This document shows, in pieces, positions 1-7,571 of a DNA stretch of 64,000 nt (position 1 is its first letter; every line of letters starts with the position of its first letter). The stretch is from Acutalibacter sp. (lineage in GTDB: Bacteria > Bacillota > Clostridia > Oscillospirales > Acutalibacteraceae). Both the position numbers and the translations under genes were made by a program. The notes beneath the pieces are model-generated. The model was not told the origin of the DNA. It saw only the letters and a list, made by a program, of their open reading frames with translations, and did no database searches. The stretch spans positions 1 through 64,000 of the forward strand of contig JAHHRN010000005.1 of NCBI GenBank assembly GCA_020025775.1, read 5' to 3'.

Positions 1-650
1 GCAAACTGTTTCAGCTTGCTGATGATCTCGTAGTCGCTGGCGTAGCTGTAAGCATCTCCGCCGACCTCCCGGATTTTCTGCATGGTGTCGATGATAATCA
101 GCTTGGTTTTCGGATGCTCCCGCACGAAGTTTTCCAGCTGCTCGTCCAGACCGCAGCCGATCTTCTCGGCTACGGTGGCGAAGTGCAGGTGGGGTGTATC
201 GGCCACGCCGTACATCATAAACATTCGGCTTTGCAGGCGCTGGAAGTCATCCTCCAACGCCAGATACAGCACCGGTCCCTGGTGGACTTCATATTCCCAG
301 AGTGGATCGCCGGTGCTGATGTGGTAAGCAATCTGCGCCACCAGGAAGGACTTGCCGATTTTAGGGGCTCCGGCAAGGATATATGCCCCGGAGTAAAGCA
401 GCCCTTCGATAATGGCTGCTCTGCTCTTATAGGACGTCTGATACAGCTCCGTCATGGATACCGTGTGCAGGTAGTGCGGATCTGCGGCCCGCTGCATCCG
501 ACGGTACAGTTCTTCCATATCCTCAAAATCATCGTTGTATTTTTCCTCGGTATCGGGTATACTGTTTTGTGATAGCTTGTGATGAGACTGCCCTCCGTCT
601 GCGCCAACAGACGGGCTCAGGGCGGTCTTTTCTTTTGCGTTAATTTCCAT
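1..650 (-). CDS. RepA-like helicase/AAA ATPase of a mobile element (partial)
   Basis: Only the N-terminal 216 residues are present; the gene runs off the left edge of the window. A Walker A motif (GAPKIGKS, residues 94-101) and a Walker B strand (LIIIDT, residues 184-189) fit the RepA/DnaB-like ATPases (AAA_25 type) found on plasmids and integrative elements, where they act as replicative helicases or helicase-like partners of primases. The first 60 residues are polar and probably unstructured. The start overlaps the end of the next upstream gene by 11 bases, so the two are translated from one message. The exact role in this element is inferred. Confidence 0.8.
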   Translation of the reverse strand, partial: MEINAKEKTALSPSVGADGGQSHHKLSQNSIPDTEEKYNDDFEDMEELYRRMQRAADPHYLHTVSMTELYQTSYKSRAAIIEGLLYSGAYILAGAPKIGKSFLVAQIAYHISTGDPLWEYEVHQGPVLYLALEDDFQRLQSRMFMMYGVADTPHLHFATVAEKIGCGLDEQLENFVREHPKTKLIIIDTMQKIREVGGDAYSYASDYEIISKLKQF

Positions 651-975
651 AGGCACTGTCCTCCTTCATACCATCCATGATTGCGGTCATCAGCTCAATG
701 GTGTCCATCAGTTCATCGTCCACACCGGTTCCGGCCTCAATGCGCTGAAGCTGTTCCAGAACGGCGGCAAACTGATTTTTCAGAGCCTTGAACACTCTCG
801 GATTTCCCTGCACCACCACATCCTTGCAGAGCAGGCGGCGGGTGATATAATCCTGCTTGGTCAGCCCGGACAAGCTCACGAACCGATCCAGCTGTTCGTT
901 CTCTTCCGGCGATACCCGAAAGGCCACCGTTTTGCTTCTCCAACGGTTGTGGTTATCAAGATTTTTCATAGACAT
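640..975 (-). CDS. Small RHH-type, MobC-like mobile-element protein
   Basis: The protein has 111 residues. Residues 15-50 (KTVAFRVSPEENEQLDRFV and following) look like a ribbon-helix-helix DNA-binding fold, as in MobC-type relaxosome accessory proteins. The C-terminal half is helical. It lies between the integrase and the RepA-like ATPase and overlaps the latter by 11 bases. Proteins of this size and pattern often sit beside RepA-like genes in clostridial elements and are annotated as mobilization proteins. No relaxase is visible in the window, so a part in transfer cannot be confirmed; a regulator or plasmid-partition accessory role is also possible. Confidence 0.6.
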   Translation of the reverse strand: MSMKNLDNHNRWRSKTVAFRVSPEENEQLDRFVSLSGLTKQDYITRRLLCKDVVVQGNPRVFKALKNQFAAVLEQLQRIEAGTGVDDELMDTIELMTAIMDGMKEDSAYGN

Positions 976-978
976 GGT

Positions 979-2061
979 TTATACTCCTTCCTCGTTTTTC
1001 AGTTCATCCAGCTTGTTTGCCATCTCCGTCTGACGGGTGGGAAACAGGTGGGCGTAGCGGTAGGTGATGTCAATGCTCTCATGGCCTACCCGGTCAGCGA
1101 TTGCCAAAGCCGTGAAGCCCATATCGATCAGCAGACTGATGTGGCTGTGTCTCAAATCGTGGATTCGGATGCGTTTCACTCCGGTTTCTTTGCAGCCTCT
1201 GTCCATTTCCCTGTGCAGATAGTTCTTGCTGATGGGAAAAATCCGGCTGTCAGATTCCGCACCGTAGAACATTTTCAGATACTCCTGGATCTCCTCGCAA
1301 AGGAATTTCGGCATCTGGATCACCCGGTTGCTCTTTTTGGTTTTGGGTGTGGTGATAACATCCTGCTTGTTGATCCGCTGATACGACTTGTTGATGCTGA
1401 CGGTACTCCGTTCGAAGTCAAAGTCTGCCGGGGTCAGCGCCAGCAGCTCGCCCTCACGGATACCGCACCAGTAGAGCATTTCAAAGGCGTAGAAGGAAAT
1501 GGGCTTGTCCATCATGGCCTCGGAGAATTTGGTGTACTCCTCCCGGGTCCAGAACTGCATTTCCTTTCGCTCTTCATAGCCCATATTTCCGGCTCTCTGT
1601 GCCGGATTGATCTGTAACCCGTAATACCGGATTGCGTGGTTGAAAATAGCTGACAGCTGATTGTGAACCGTTTTCAGATAATTGGTAGAAAGAGGGTTTC
1701 CGTGGCAATCAGTCAGTCCACGAATCTCGTTCTGCCAGTCGATGATGTCCTTGGCCGTGATCTCCGACAGCTTTCGCTTGCGGAAATACGGAAGGATCTT
1801 CTTCTGGATAATGCTCTCCTTGGTGAGCCAGGTGTTCAGCTTGAGCTTGGGCTTGATGTCCTTTTCGTACAGAGCCACGAAACTCTCAAAGGTCATATTG
1901 ATGTCGGCCTGCTTCTCCATCAGGAACTCCCGTTCCCATGCCTGGGCCTCTTTCTTGGTGGCGAACCCTCGTTTCAGCTTCTGCTGACGCTCGCCCTTCC
2001 AGTCGGTGTAACGGAACTGCACATACCAGGTGCCGTTATCCTTGTTTTTGAATGCTCCCAT
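979..2061 (-). CDS. int: Tyrosine site-specific recombinase (integrase)
   Basis: The protein has 360 residues with the usual plan: an N-terminal AP2-like arm-binding domain (about residues 1-50), a SAM-like core-binding domain (about 55-150) and a catalytic domain. Candidate catalytic residues are R202 (in CGIREGELL), K240-K243, H301 and R304 (HDLRHSH), H327 (GHESID) and Y336 (RYAHLF). It should catalyse integration and excision of the element by strand exchange with a covalent phosphotyrosine intermediate. It is read from the same promoter as the excisionase-like gene, two bases upstream. The target is probably the 3' end of guaA, judging from where the element ends. Confidence 0.92.
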   Translation of the reverse strand: MGAFKNKDNGTWYVQFRYTDWKGERQQKLKRGFATKKEAQAWEREFLMEKQADINMTFESFVALYEKDIKPKLKLNTWLTKESIIQKKILPYFRKRKLSEITAKDIIDWQNEIRGLTDCHGNPLSTNYLKTVHNQLSAIFNHAIRYYGLQINPAQRAGNMGYEERKEMQFWTREEYTKFSEAMMDKPISFYAFEMLYWCGIREGELLALTPADFDFERSTVSINKSYQRINKQDVITTPKTKKSNRVIQMPKFLCEEIQEYLKMFYGAESDSRIFPISKNYLHREMDRGCKETGVKRIRIHDLRHSHISLLIDMGFTALAIADRVGHESIDITYRYAHLFPTRQTEMANKLDELKNEEGV

Positions 2062-2063
2062 AA

Positions 2064-2264
2064 TCAGTCCTCCTTCTTGTCCTGGTTTCTCGTACCATAG
2101 AACTGTTCATAGAAATACTTGCGGTCGATCCTGCCGCCAATCGTGATACAGCCGGTCTTTTTCAGCTTCTCATTCATTTCGGCAATGATCTTGTAGGCAT
2201 AGGGCTTGGAAATCCCCATGACCTCCATAACTTCATCTACTCGCATAAAAATCTGTCCTGCCAT
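2064..2264 (-). CDS. xis: Excisionase-like small DNA-binding protein
   Basis: The 66-residue protein has a helix-turn-helix of the MerR/excisionase kind (residues 9-30, VDEVMEVMGISKPYAYKII) followed by a short basic C-terminal wing. Such proteins bend attachment-site DNA and favour excision by the neighbouring integrase. The ATG at 2264 is chosen over an upstream in-frame start because a purine-rich AGGAAAGG site lies about 10 bases before it and the upstream extension is Arg-rich and unconserved-looking. It ends two bases before int. A long leader of about 200 bases separates it from its likely promoter. Confidence 0.75.
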   Translation of the reverse strand: MAGQIFMRVDEVMEVMGISKPYAYKIIAEMNEKLKKTGCITIGGRIDRKYFYEQFYGTRNQDKKED

Positions 2265-2451
2265 AAACAAAGTACCTTTCCTTTCCTCATTTATAGTGGT
2301 TTGTTCTGCCGCTCTCTCCGAATGGGTTCCTGCCCCAGGGATCTTCCTGCGGCGTCTTTCCTGCTCTGGCACGCTCCCCTGGTGGATCATGGCGGCTGCT
2401 TCCCCGGCAGGAATATTTCATTCGGGCGGTCATTCAATTTTCAAGGTGCAT

Positions 2452-2467
2452 TAAACATTATTGTTTA
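2452..2467. promoter_or_regulatory. Inverted repeat TAAACA-N4-TGTTTA (putative operator)
   Basis: A perfect 6-base dyad with a 4-base centre lies just downstream of the xis-int promoter. The same TTAAACA core recurs twice near the divergent promoter, so this is a likely binding site of the adjacent XRE regulator. Confidence 0.5.
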
Positions 2468-2477
2468 GCGTAGTCAT

Positions 2478-2506
2478 ATTCTACTATACATATCCGTTTA
2501 AGTCAA
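2478..2506 (-). promoter_or_regulatory. Promoter for xis-int
   Basis: On the minus strand TTGACT (2501-2506) and TAGAAT (2478-2483) are separated by exactly 17 bases, a good vegetative sigma-A promoter reading toward xis and int. The spacer contains TAAAC, part of the motif repeated in this divergent region. Confidence 0.7.
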
Positions 2507-2522
2507 TATGGATTGCAAGTAA

Positions 2523-2570
2523 ATATTAAACAAATATATTTTATTTCTCTTGACTATATTAAACAAATAT
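2523..2570. repeat. 15-bp direct repeat around the regulator promoter
   Basis: The 15-mer ATATTAAACAAATAT occurs at 2523-2537 and at 2556-2570, 33 bases apart. The second copy fills the spacer of the XRE promoter. This spacing of about three helical turns suits cooperative binding of a repressor and suggests autoregulation. Confidence 0.65.
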
Positions 2571-2578
2571 GCTATACT
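2550..2578 (+). promoter_or_regulatory. Promoter for the XRE regulator
   Basis: TTGACT (2550-2555) and TATACT (2573-2578) are separated by 17 bases, and the spacer holds one copy of the 15-bp repeat. Transcription would start near 2585, before the ribosome binding site at 2601. Confidence 0.75.
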
Positions 2579-2613
2579 ATCACCAAGAACCACACTTGAT
2601 AGGAGTTGTTGCT

Positions 2614-3147
2614 ATGGCAATCGGTGAAAGAATCAACTTCTTCCGCAATCTGCGGGGAATGACACAGAAGTTTCTCGGCATCCAGGTTGGCTTTCCTGAA
2701 AAGTCTGCCGATGTTCGTCTGGCACAGTATGAAACCGGGACCAGAAGCCCAAAGGCCGATGTGACGGAGGCGTTAGCAAAGGTCCTTGATGTGTCACCGC
2801 TGGCACTGTCGGTGCCGGATATTGACTCTTATCTGGGACTGATGCACACCTTGTTCACCCTGGAAGATCGGTATGGACTTCATGTGGATGAAATGGACGG
2901 CGAGATCTGTTTGAAGGTCGATGTCCGCAAAAATCGGGATGCTGCCGAACTGCACCAAATGCTTTGCGCATGGCAGGAGCAGGCTGCCAAACTGAAAGCC
3001 GGAGAGATCAGCCAGGAGGACTATGACAACTGGCGGTATCACTATCCGGAGTTTGACACCACTCAGATCCGTGCGAAGGTCCCTTCTCAGGCATTCAGTG
3101 ATGCACTGGTGGAAGCTTTTGCGAAACAGTTGAAGGCTGACGATTGA
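2614..3147 (+). CDS. XRE-family regulator of the mobile element
   Basis: The 177-residue protein has an N-terminal helix-turn-helix (about residues 3-65, beginning IGERINFFRNLRGMTQKFLG) and a C-terminal region of about 110 residues with no recognisable motif. It is transcribed divergently from xis-int and the region between carries repeated TTAAACA motifs, so it probably represses both promoters and controls excision, like other element immunity regulators. The ATG at 2614 follows AGGAG at 2601-2605; an upstream in-frame start at 2569 would fall on the promoter and is rejected. The helix-turn-helix is slightly unusual in having a GFPEKSAD insert between its helices. Confidence 0.8.
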   Translation: MAIGERINFFRNLRGMTQKFLGIQVGFPEKSADVRLAQYETGTRSPKADVTEALAKVLDVSPLALSVPDIDSYLGLMHTLFTLEDRYGLHVDEMDGEICLKVDVRKNRDAAELHQMLCAWQEQAAKLKAGEISQEDYDNWRYHYPEFDTTQIRAKVPSQAFSDALVEAFAKQLKADD

Positions 3148-3160
3148 AAGTAGGTATTTT

Positions 3161-3484
3161 ATGGCTTCAAGTAAAGATTATTTAGCGTTTGTGCTTGAAC
3201 AATTATCAGATTTAGATGATATTTCTTACCGAGCAATGATGGGTGAGTATATCCTTTATTTTCGTGGTAAAATTGTAGGCGGCATTTATGATAATCGCCT
3301 GCTCGTAAAACCTGTTCCTTCTGCAATTTCTCTGATGCCAACCGTGAGTTATGAACTACCATATGATGGAGCCAAGGAAATGCTTTTAGTTGATGACATA
3401 GACAACAAGGCCTTTCTCCGCAATCTATTTCTTTCCATGTATGATGAGCTGCCAGCTCCAAAGAAAAAGCGAACAACAAAATAA
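3161..3484 (+). CDS. TfoX N-terminal domain protein
   Basis: The 107-residue protein matches the TfoX/Sxy N-terminal domain alone: an N-terminal helix, then the core around RAMMGEYILYFRGKIVGGIYDNRLLVKP (quoted in part: MMGEYILYFRGK at about residues 26-37). In gammaproteobacteria the two-domain form controls competence; single-domain Firmicutes copies have no settled role and often travel on mobile elements. It starts 13 bases after the XRE gene, so it may be cotranscribed. It is lower in G+C than the upstream element genes. It converges on guaA and is closed by a strong terminator. Confidence 0.75.
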   Translation: MASSKDYLAFVLEQLSDLDDISYRAMMGEYILYFRGKIVGGIYDNRLLVKPVPSAISLMPTVSYELPYDGAKEMLLVDDIDNKAFLRNLFLSMYDELPAPKKKRTTK

Positions 3485-3486
3485 AA

Positions 3487-3525
3487 AAAGGTCTTACCGA
3501 TCACAAAAATCGGTAAGACCTTTTC
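3487..3525. terminator. Bidirectional terminator between tfoX-like gene and guaA
   Basis: A near-perfect 15-bp stem (3487-3501 with 3509-3523) with a 7-base loop has T-runs on both sides, so it can stop both convergent transcripts. Confidence 0.85.
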
Positions 3526-3603
3526 TTTATAGATAAGTTGTGAGGCACACTTGCAAGCCACTCGTTACCCTGAAAATAAATCAGTAAACGGCTTTTTTGC
3601 AAG

Positions 3604-3623
3604 TGCTATCAATCTGCTATCAA
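3604..3623. repeat. Tandem TGCTATCAA repeats near the element end
   Basis: TGCTATCAA occurs at 3604-3612 and 3615-3623, an 11-base period, about 80 bases from the guaA end. Same-face, helically phased 9-mers close to an attachment site resemble arm-type integrase sites. This is inference. Confidence 0.35.
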
Positions 3624-3695
3624 ACAGAGAAGAAATCCTCGCTAAATTGCCACTTTTCCGGCTCAAGAGCCGTGTTTTTCAGCAATTAGATAAGA

Positions 3696-3725
3696 TTTTC
3701 TTATTCCCACTCAATAGTAGCTGTG
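3696..3725. other. Probable attachment site at the guaA 3' end
   Basis: The element side meets the last codons of guaA here (stop at 3701-3703). Tyrosine integrases of several element families use the guaA 3' end and restore it on insertion. The matching direct repeat would be at the other end of the element, outside the window. Confidence 0.5.
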
Positions 3726-4993
3726 GGCTTGGGGGAGATGTCGTAGCAGACGCGGTTTACGTTCTTTACTTCTTTTAAGATTCTGTCGGTAACCTTCTGC
3801 AGGATATCCCAATCGAGTCTTTCGATAGTGGCGGTCATAGCATCTACGGTGTTAACGGCACGGATGATGACCGGATAGTCATAGCATCTTGCGTTATCTC
3901 TTACACCAACGGACTTGAAATCCGGAACGATGGTGAAGTACTGCCATACCTTCTTGTCGAGACCTGCTTTTTCGAATTCGTCGCGAAGAATTGCGTCGGA
4001 TTCACGAACAGCTTCGAGTCTTTCACGGGTGATTGCGCCGAGGCAACGAACGCCGAGGCCAGGGCCCGGGAACGGCTGACGGAATACCATGCTGTGGGGG
4101 AGACCAAGCTCTAAGCCGCAAGCACGAACTTCATCCTTAAAGAGCTGCTTTAAGGGTTCAACAAGCTCAAAGTTCATATCCTCGGGAAGACCGCCTACGT
4201 TGTGGTGAGACTTAACAGTCTTAGCAGTCTTGGTACCGCTTTCGATGATGTCGGGGTAAATGGTGCCCTGACCTAAGAACTCAATACCTTCGAGCTTTCT
4301 AGCTTCTTCTTCGAATACGCGAATGAATTCTGCGCCGATGATTTTACGCTTTCTTTCGGGATCTGCAACGCCTTCGAGTTTACCGAGGAAACGGTCAACA
4401 GCGTCAACATAAATAAGGTTTGCGTTCATTTCGTCACGGAATACGCGAATAACGCTTTCGGATTCATCCTTACGCATAAGGCCGTGGTTTACGTGTACGC
4501 ATACGAGCTGTTTGCCGATAGCCTTAATCAAAAGTGCGGCAACAACAGAGGAGTCAACGCCGCCGGAAAGTGCCAAAAGAACCTTCTTGTCGCCGATCTG
4601 TTCACGTAAAAGCTCAACCTGGTCTGCGATGAAGTTCTTCATGTTCCAGTTAGCTTCTGCTTTGCAGTCGTCAAATACGAAAGCACGAAGCTCGTCCTCA
4701 GTGGGGAGAGCGGCAAACTGCTTTGCGCATTTTGCTGTGGGATGATCTACAGCCATTACGGGGAAACCGCAATCATAAATCGCGGGATCTACATCAACAG
4801 CTACGCCGTCAACTACACGGTTTTCGCCGCCGTTTAAGATGACGCCGCGAACGTTCGGAAGAGCCTTGAGTGCATCGGGGGTAATGTCATGCGGATAAAT
4901 TTCGCTGTAAACGCCGAGTGCACGGATTTCTCTTGCGAGTGCCGCATTTTTAGTGCTGCCAAGGTCTAAAATGACAATCATGTCTTGTTTCAT
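3701..4993 (-). CDS. guaA: GMP synthase lacking an active glutaminase domain
   Basis: The enzyme amidates XMP to GMP using ATP. The ATP-pyrophosphatase domain is complete, with the PP-loop SGGVDSS at residues 143-149, and the C-terminal dimerisation domain ends in the family signature PATIEWE-like PTATIEWE. The protein has 430 residues against about 510-525 normally. The loss is in the N-terminal class I glutaminase: its first 75 residues are recognisable (VILDLGS, GGENRVV), but the nucleophile elbow GxCYG is replaced by AVDHPT at 81-86 and the rest, including the catalytic His and Glu region, is missing. It probably uses free ammonia or a separate subunit. ATG at 4993 follows GGAGG. It is the last gene of purA-ddh-guaA. 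Confidence 0.93.
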   Translation of the reverse strand: MKQDMIVILDLGSTKNAALAREIRALGVYSEIYPHDITPDALKALPNVRGVILNGGENRVVDGVAVDVDPAIYDCGFPVMAVDHPTAKCAKQFAALPTEDELRAFVFDDCKAEANWNMKNFIADQVELLREQIGDKKVLLALSGGVDSSVVAALLIKAIGKQLVCVHVNHGLMRKDESESVIRVFRDEMNANLIYVDAVDRFLGKLEGVADPERKRKIIGAEFIRVFEEEARKLEGIEFLGQGTIYPDIIESGTKTAKTVKSHHNVGGLPEDMNFELVEPLKQLFKDEVRACGLELGLPHSMVFRQPFPGPGLGVRCLGAITRERLEAVRESDAILRDEFEKAGLDKKVWQYFTIVPDFKSVGVRDNARCYDYPVIIRAVNTVDAMTATIERLDWDILQKVTDRILKEVKNVNRVCYDISPKPTATIEWE

Positions 4994-5023
4994 AATAATT
5001 CCTCCAGTAGGATTAGAATAAAC

Positions 5024-6007
5024 TTAAACTAAGTGTTTGCGAAGCTCTGTGCCGTCTGCCGGATGAAGGTAAGCGGGCGCAATATCTAAAACGGTCTTAC
5101 AGCCGACAGCACCTTCTTTAGCAAGGCGATGCGCTGCTCTTGCGAACGCTACGAGCACGCGAGAGGTAAATTCGGGGTTGGAATCCAAGGTGAGCTTAAA
5201 CTCCATGACTTCGTTATGCTCATTGTGAAGACCGGTTTTACCGGTTCTGAATACCATGCCGCCGTGTGCCATACCTGCATGGTCACGGTTCAATTCTTCT
5301 TGAGAAATGAAATGCACGGTGGTGTCATAATCTGCAAAGTAGTTCGGCATAGTTTTGATTGCCTGCTCGATGGCTGCCTTGTCTGCGCCTTCTTTGGCAA
5401 CAACAAAGCACTCACGGGTGTGCTTTTCGCCGGTGGAGAGGGTGGGCTGTGTGCCCTTTCTGACTTCCTCTAAGGCTTTTTCTACCGGAATGGTGTACTG
5501 CTTCGCGTCTGCAACGCCTTCAATGCGGCGAATTGCATCGGAATGGCCTTGGCTTACGCCCTTGCCCCAGAAGGTGTAATCTGCACCGTCGGGGAGAACC
5601 GCCTGACCGTAAAGACGCATCAGAGAGAACAGACCCGGATCCCAACCAACGGAGATAATGCCGAGGGTACCGTTTTCTTTGCAAACAGCATCGACAGCGT
5701 CGAAATGCTCCGGAATATTGGCGTGGGTGTCAAAGGAGTCAATTACGTTAAAATACTTTGCAAGCTCTGCGGTCTGCTTGGGTAAATCCTTTGCACTGCC
5801 GCCGCAGAGAATCATAACATCAATATCGTCTTTCATGGAGGGCGCATCATCTAAAGAAAACACCTTAGCACCTGTAACGGTATTTACGCTTTCGGGTGCA
5901 CGTCTTGTGAATACGCCGACAAGTTCCATGTCGGAAGAAGTGCTGAGCGCAAGCTCAACGCCTCTACCTAAATTGCCGTAACCGGCAATACCAACTCGAA
6001 TTTTCAA
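5024..6007 (-). CDS. ddh: meso-Diaminopimelate D-dehydrogenase
   Basis: This NADPH enzyme makes meso-diaminopimelate in one step from tetrahydrodipicolinate and ammonia, giving lysine and the peptidoglycan cross-linking residue. The 327-residue length matches the family. A Rossmann motif GYGNLGRG lies at residues 9-16, and the conserved VGWDPGLFSLMRLYG segment at about 120-135 belongs to the substrate and dimerisation region. It starts at TTG 6007, seven bases after a GGAGG site. It sits between purA and guaA with gaps of 43 and 30 bases, so it is part of the same operon. Like guaA in this genome, it uses free ammonia. Confidence 0.95.
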   Translation of the reverse strand: MKIRVGIAGYGNLGRGVELALSTSSDMELVGVFTRRAPESVNTVTGAKVFSLDDAPSMKDDIDVMILCGGSAKDLPKQTAELAKYFNVIDSFDTHANIPEHFDAVDAVCKENGTLGIISVGWDPGLFSLMRLYGQAVLPDGADYTFWGKGVSQGHSDAIRRIEGVADAKQYTIPVEKALEEVRKGTQPTLSTGEKHTRECFVVAKEGADKAAIEQAIKTMPNYFADYDTTVHFISQEELNRDHAGMAHGGMVFRTGKTGLHNEHNEVMEFKLTLDSNPEFTSRVLVAFARAAHRLAKEGAVGCKTVLDIAPAYLHPADGTELRKHLV

Positions 6008-6050
6008 ATAGGATTCCTCCGTATCAAACTAACTAAAAGGGTGTGTGGGC

Positions 6051-7325
6051 TTAGCGATACATGATAGCTTCGCGCTCCGGACCGTTGGAAACCATGTCGA
6101 TATGGTGACCGAGATGCTTCTCTAAGAAAGCAACATAGTCCTTAGCTTCCTGCGGGAGATCGTCAAAGTTCTTAATACCGCGGATGTTGCAGTGCCAGCC
6201 CTTTACGGTTTCAAAAACCGGCTTGCACTTCTTGAGGATAGATGTGGTCGGGAAATCGGTGATGACTTTGCCGTCTACCTCGTAGCCGGTGCATACCTTG
6301 ATTTCATCTAAGTAGGAAAGGCAGTCGAGAGCCGTTAAAACAACCTTGGTTGCGCCCTGGCAGTCGATACCGTATTTGCTGGCTACGCAGTCAAACCAGC
6401 CGACTCTTCTGGGTCTGCCGGTGGTTGCGCCGAATTCGCCCTTGTCGCCGCCGTGGATACGAAGCTCCTGTGCTTCGTTCTCATCTAAGATTTCGGAAAC
6501 GAATTCACCTGCGCCTACTGCGGAAGAGTAAGCCTTTGTAACAGCGATGATTTCCTGAATCGCATGAGGCGGAAGACCTGCACCGACAGCGCCGTAAGCG
6601 GCGAGGGTGGAAGAAGAGGTTACCATCGGGTAAATACCGAAATCGGGATCCTTCAAAGTACCAAGCTGACCCTCTAAGAGAATTTCTTTGCCTTCTTCAA
6701 GCGCTTTCTTAAGGTAAGCTCTGACATCGCAAACGTAAGGTGCAACCATGTCACGATACTTCATGCAGGTGTCGAAGAGCTCCTGCTCGTCCAAAAGAGG
6801 CTTGTGGTAAACGTGCTCTAAGATGAGGTTTTTAAGAGAGCAAATGTTTTTAAGCTTTGCCTTTAAAGCCTCTTCGTCGAAGAGCTCATTCACCTGAATA
6901 CCGATTTTTGCATATTTATCACTAAAGAAGGGGGCAATACCGCTCTTGGTGGAACCGAAAGCATTCTTGCCGAGTCTTTCTTCTTCATATTCATCGAATA
7001 AAATGTGATAAGGCATTAAAATCTGTGCGCGCTCAGAAACTAAAAGGTTCGGGTTAAGACCTGCTGCCTTTACGTCAGCAAGCTCTTTGAAGAACTTGTT
7101 GATATCGAGTGCAACACCGTTGCCAATGATGCAGGTGGTGTGGTCATAGCAAACACCGCTGGGCATCAAATGAAATGCGAAACGACCCTTGTCGTTAATA
7201 ATTGTGTGACCTGCGTTAGCGCCGCCCTGGAAACGAATTACGATGTCCGCTTTCTCTGCGAACATATCCGTAATTTTACCTTTACCTTCGTCGCCCCAGT
7301 TAGCACCGACAATCGCTTTTACCAT
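6051..7325 (-). CDS. purA: Adenylosuccinate synthetase
   Basis: The enzyme joins IMP and aspartate with GTP to form adenylosuccinate, the first step to AMP. The 424-residue protein begins with the P-loop-like GDEGKGK at residues 11-17 and contains GGANAGHT and the RPRRVGW segment of the family. The ATG at 7325 follows AAGGAGGATACCATA; a longer in-frame extension upstream crosses the promoter and is rejected. It heads the purA-ddh-guaA operon, so both purine branch-point enzymes are made together with the DAP enzyme. Confidence 0.97.
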   Translation of the reverse strand: MVKAIVGANWGDEGKGKITDMFAEKADIVIRFQGGANAGHTIINDKGRFAFHLMPSGVCYDHTTCIIGNGVALDINKFFKELADVKAAGLNPNLLVSERAQILMPYHILFDEYEEERLGKNAFGSTKSGIAPFFSDKYAKIGIQVNELFDEEALKAKLKNICSLKNLILEHVYHKPLLDEQELFDTCMKYRDMVAPYVCDVRAYLKKALEEGKEILLEGQLGTLKDPDFGIYPMVTSSSTLAAYGAVGAGLPPHAIQEIIAVTKAYSSAVGAGEFVSEILDENEAQELRIHGGDKGEFGATTGRPRRVGWFDCVASKYGIDCQGATKVVLTALDCLSYLDEIKVCTGYEVDGKVITDFPTTSILKKCKPVFETVKGWHCNIRGIKNFDDLPQEAKDYVAFLEKHLGHHIDMVSNGPEREAIMYR

Positions 7326-7391
7326 TATGGTATCCTCCTTAAAATATGCTTTTCTTTTCAATAATAAAAGCATCATAAACAATACGAAAAT

Positions 7392-7420
7392 ATTATACAG
7401 TATTGCGCTTTCCTTGTCAA
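7392..7420 (-). promoter_or_regulatory. Promoter for purA-ddh-guaA
   Basis: On the minus strand consensus TTGACA (7415-7420) and TATAAT (7392-7397) are 17 bases apart. The leader to the purA ATG is about 60 bases with no obvious riboswitch. Confidence 0.85.
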
Positions 7421-7528
7421 CGAGAAACAGGGGTAAAGCGTGCAAAAACTTGTGAAATAAAAGGAAAAATGTCGACGAATTTGGGCTACATTTTTGTGCA
7501 GATTTTAAAATAGGAAATTGCAAAAAGA

Positions 7529-7557
7529 AAAGGCCGCCTCGTTAAAGGCAGCCTTTT
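7529..7557 (-). terminator. Terminator after the cohesin-like gene
   Basis: On the minus strand a GC-rich stem (AAGGCTGCCT with AGGCGGCCTT) is followed by TTTTCTTTTT. Confidence 0.8.
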
Positions 7558-7571
7558 GGGGATTTTAAGGG

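Larger units (their letters stand above)
1..3695. mobile_element. Terminal part of an integrated element abutting guaA
   Basis: This stretch carries a RepA-like ATPase, a small RHH/MobC-like protein, a tyrosine integrase, an excisionase-like protein and a divergent XRE regulator, which is the usual control and recombination end of an integrative element. The genes from about 1 to 3150 look richer in G+C than the TfoX gene and chromosome that follow. The element ends at the 3' end of guaA, a known integration hotspot. The rest of the element and its other attachment site lie outside the window, so the exact boundary (placed here just before the guaA stop) is inferred. Confidence 0.75.

Noticed and set aside
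114..572. Plus-strand frame of 152 codons
   Set aside because: It is antisense to the RepA-like ATPase, which has clear Walker motifs on the other strand.
949..2100. Plus-strand frames opposite the integrase
   Set aside because: Shadows of the integrase, whose catalytic residues are all present on the minus strand.
3551..3778. 75-codon frame across the element end and guaA
   Set aside because: It starts at TTG without a ribosome binding site, runs antisense into guaA and has no family likeness.
7326..7391. Possible purine riboswitch before purA
   Set aside because: The leader is only about 60 bases and lacks the conserved purine-aptamer loops.
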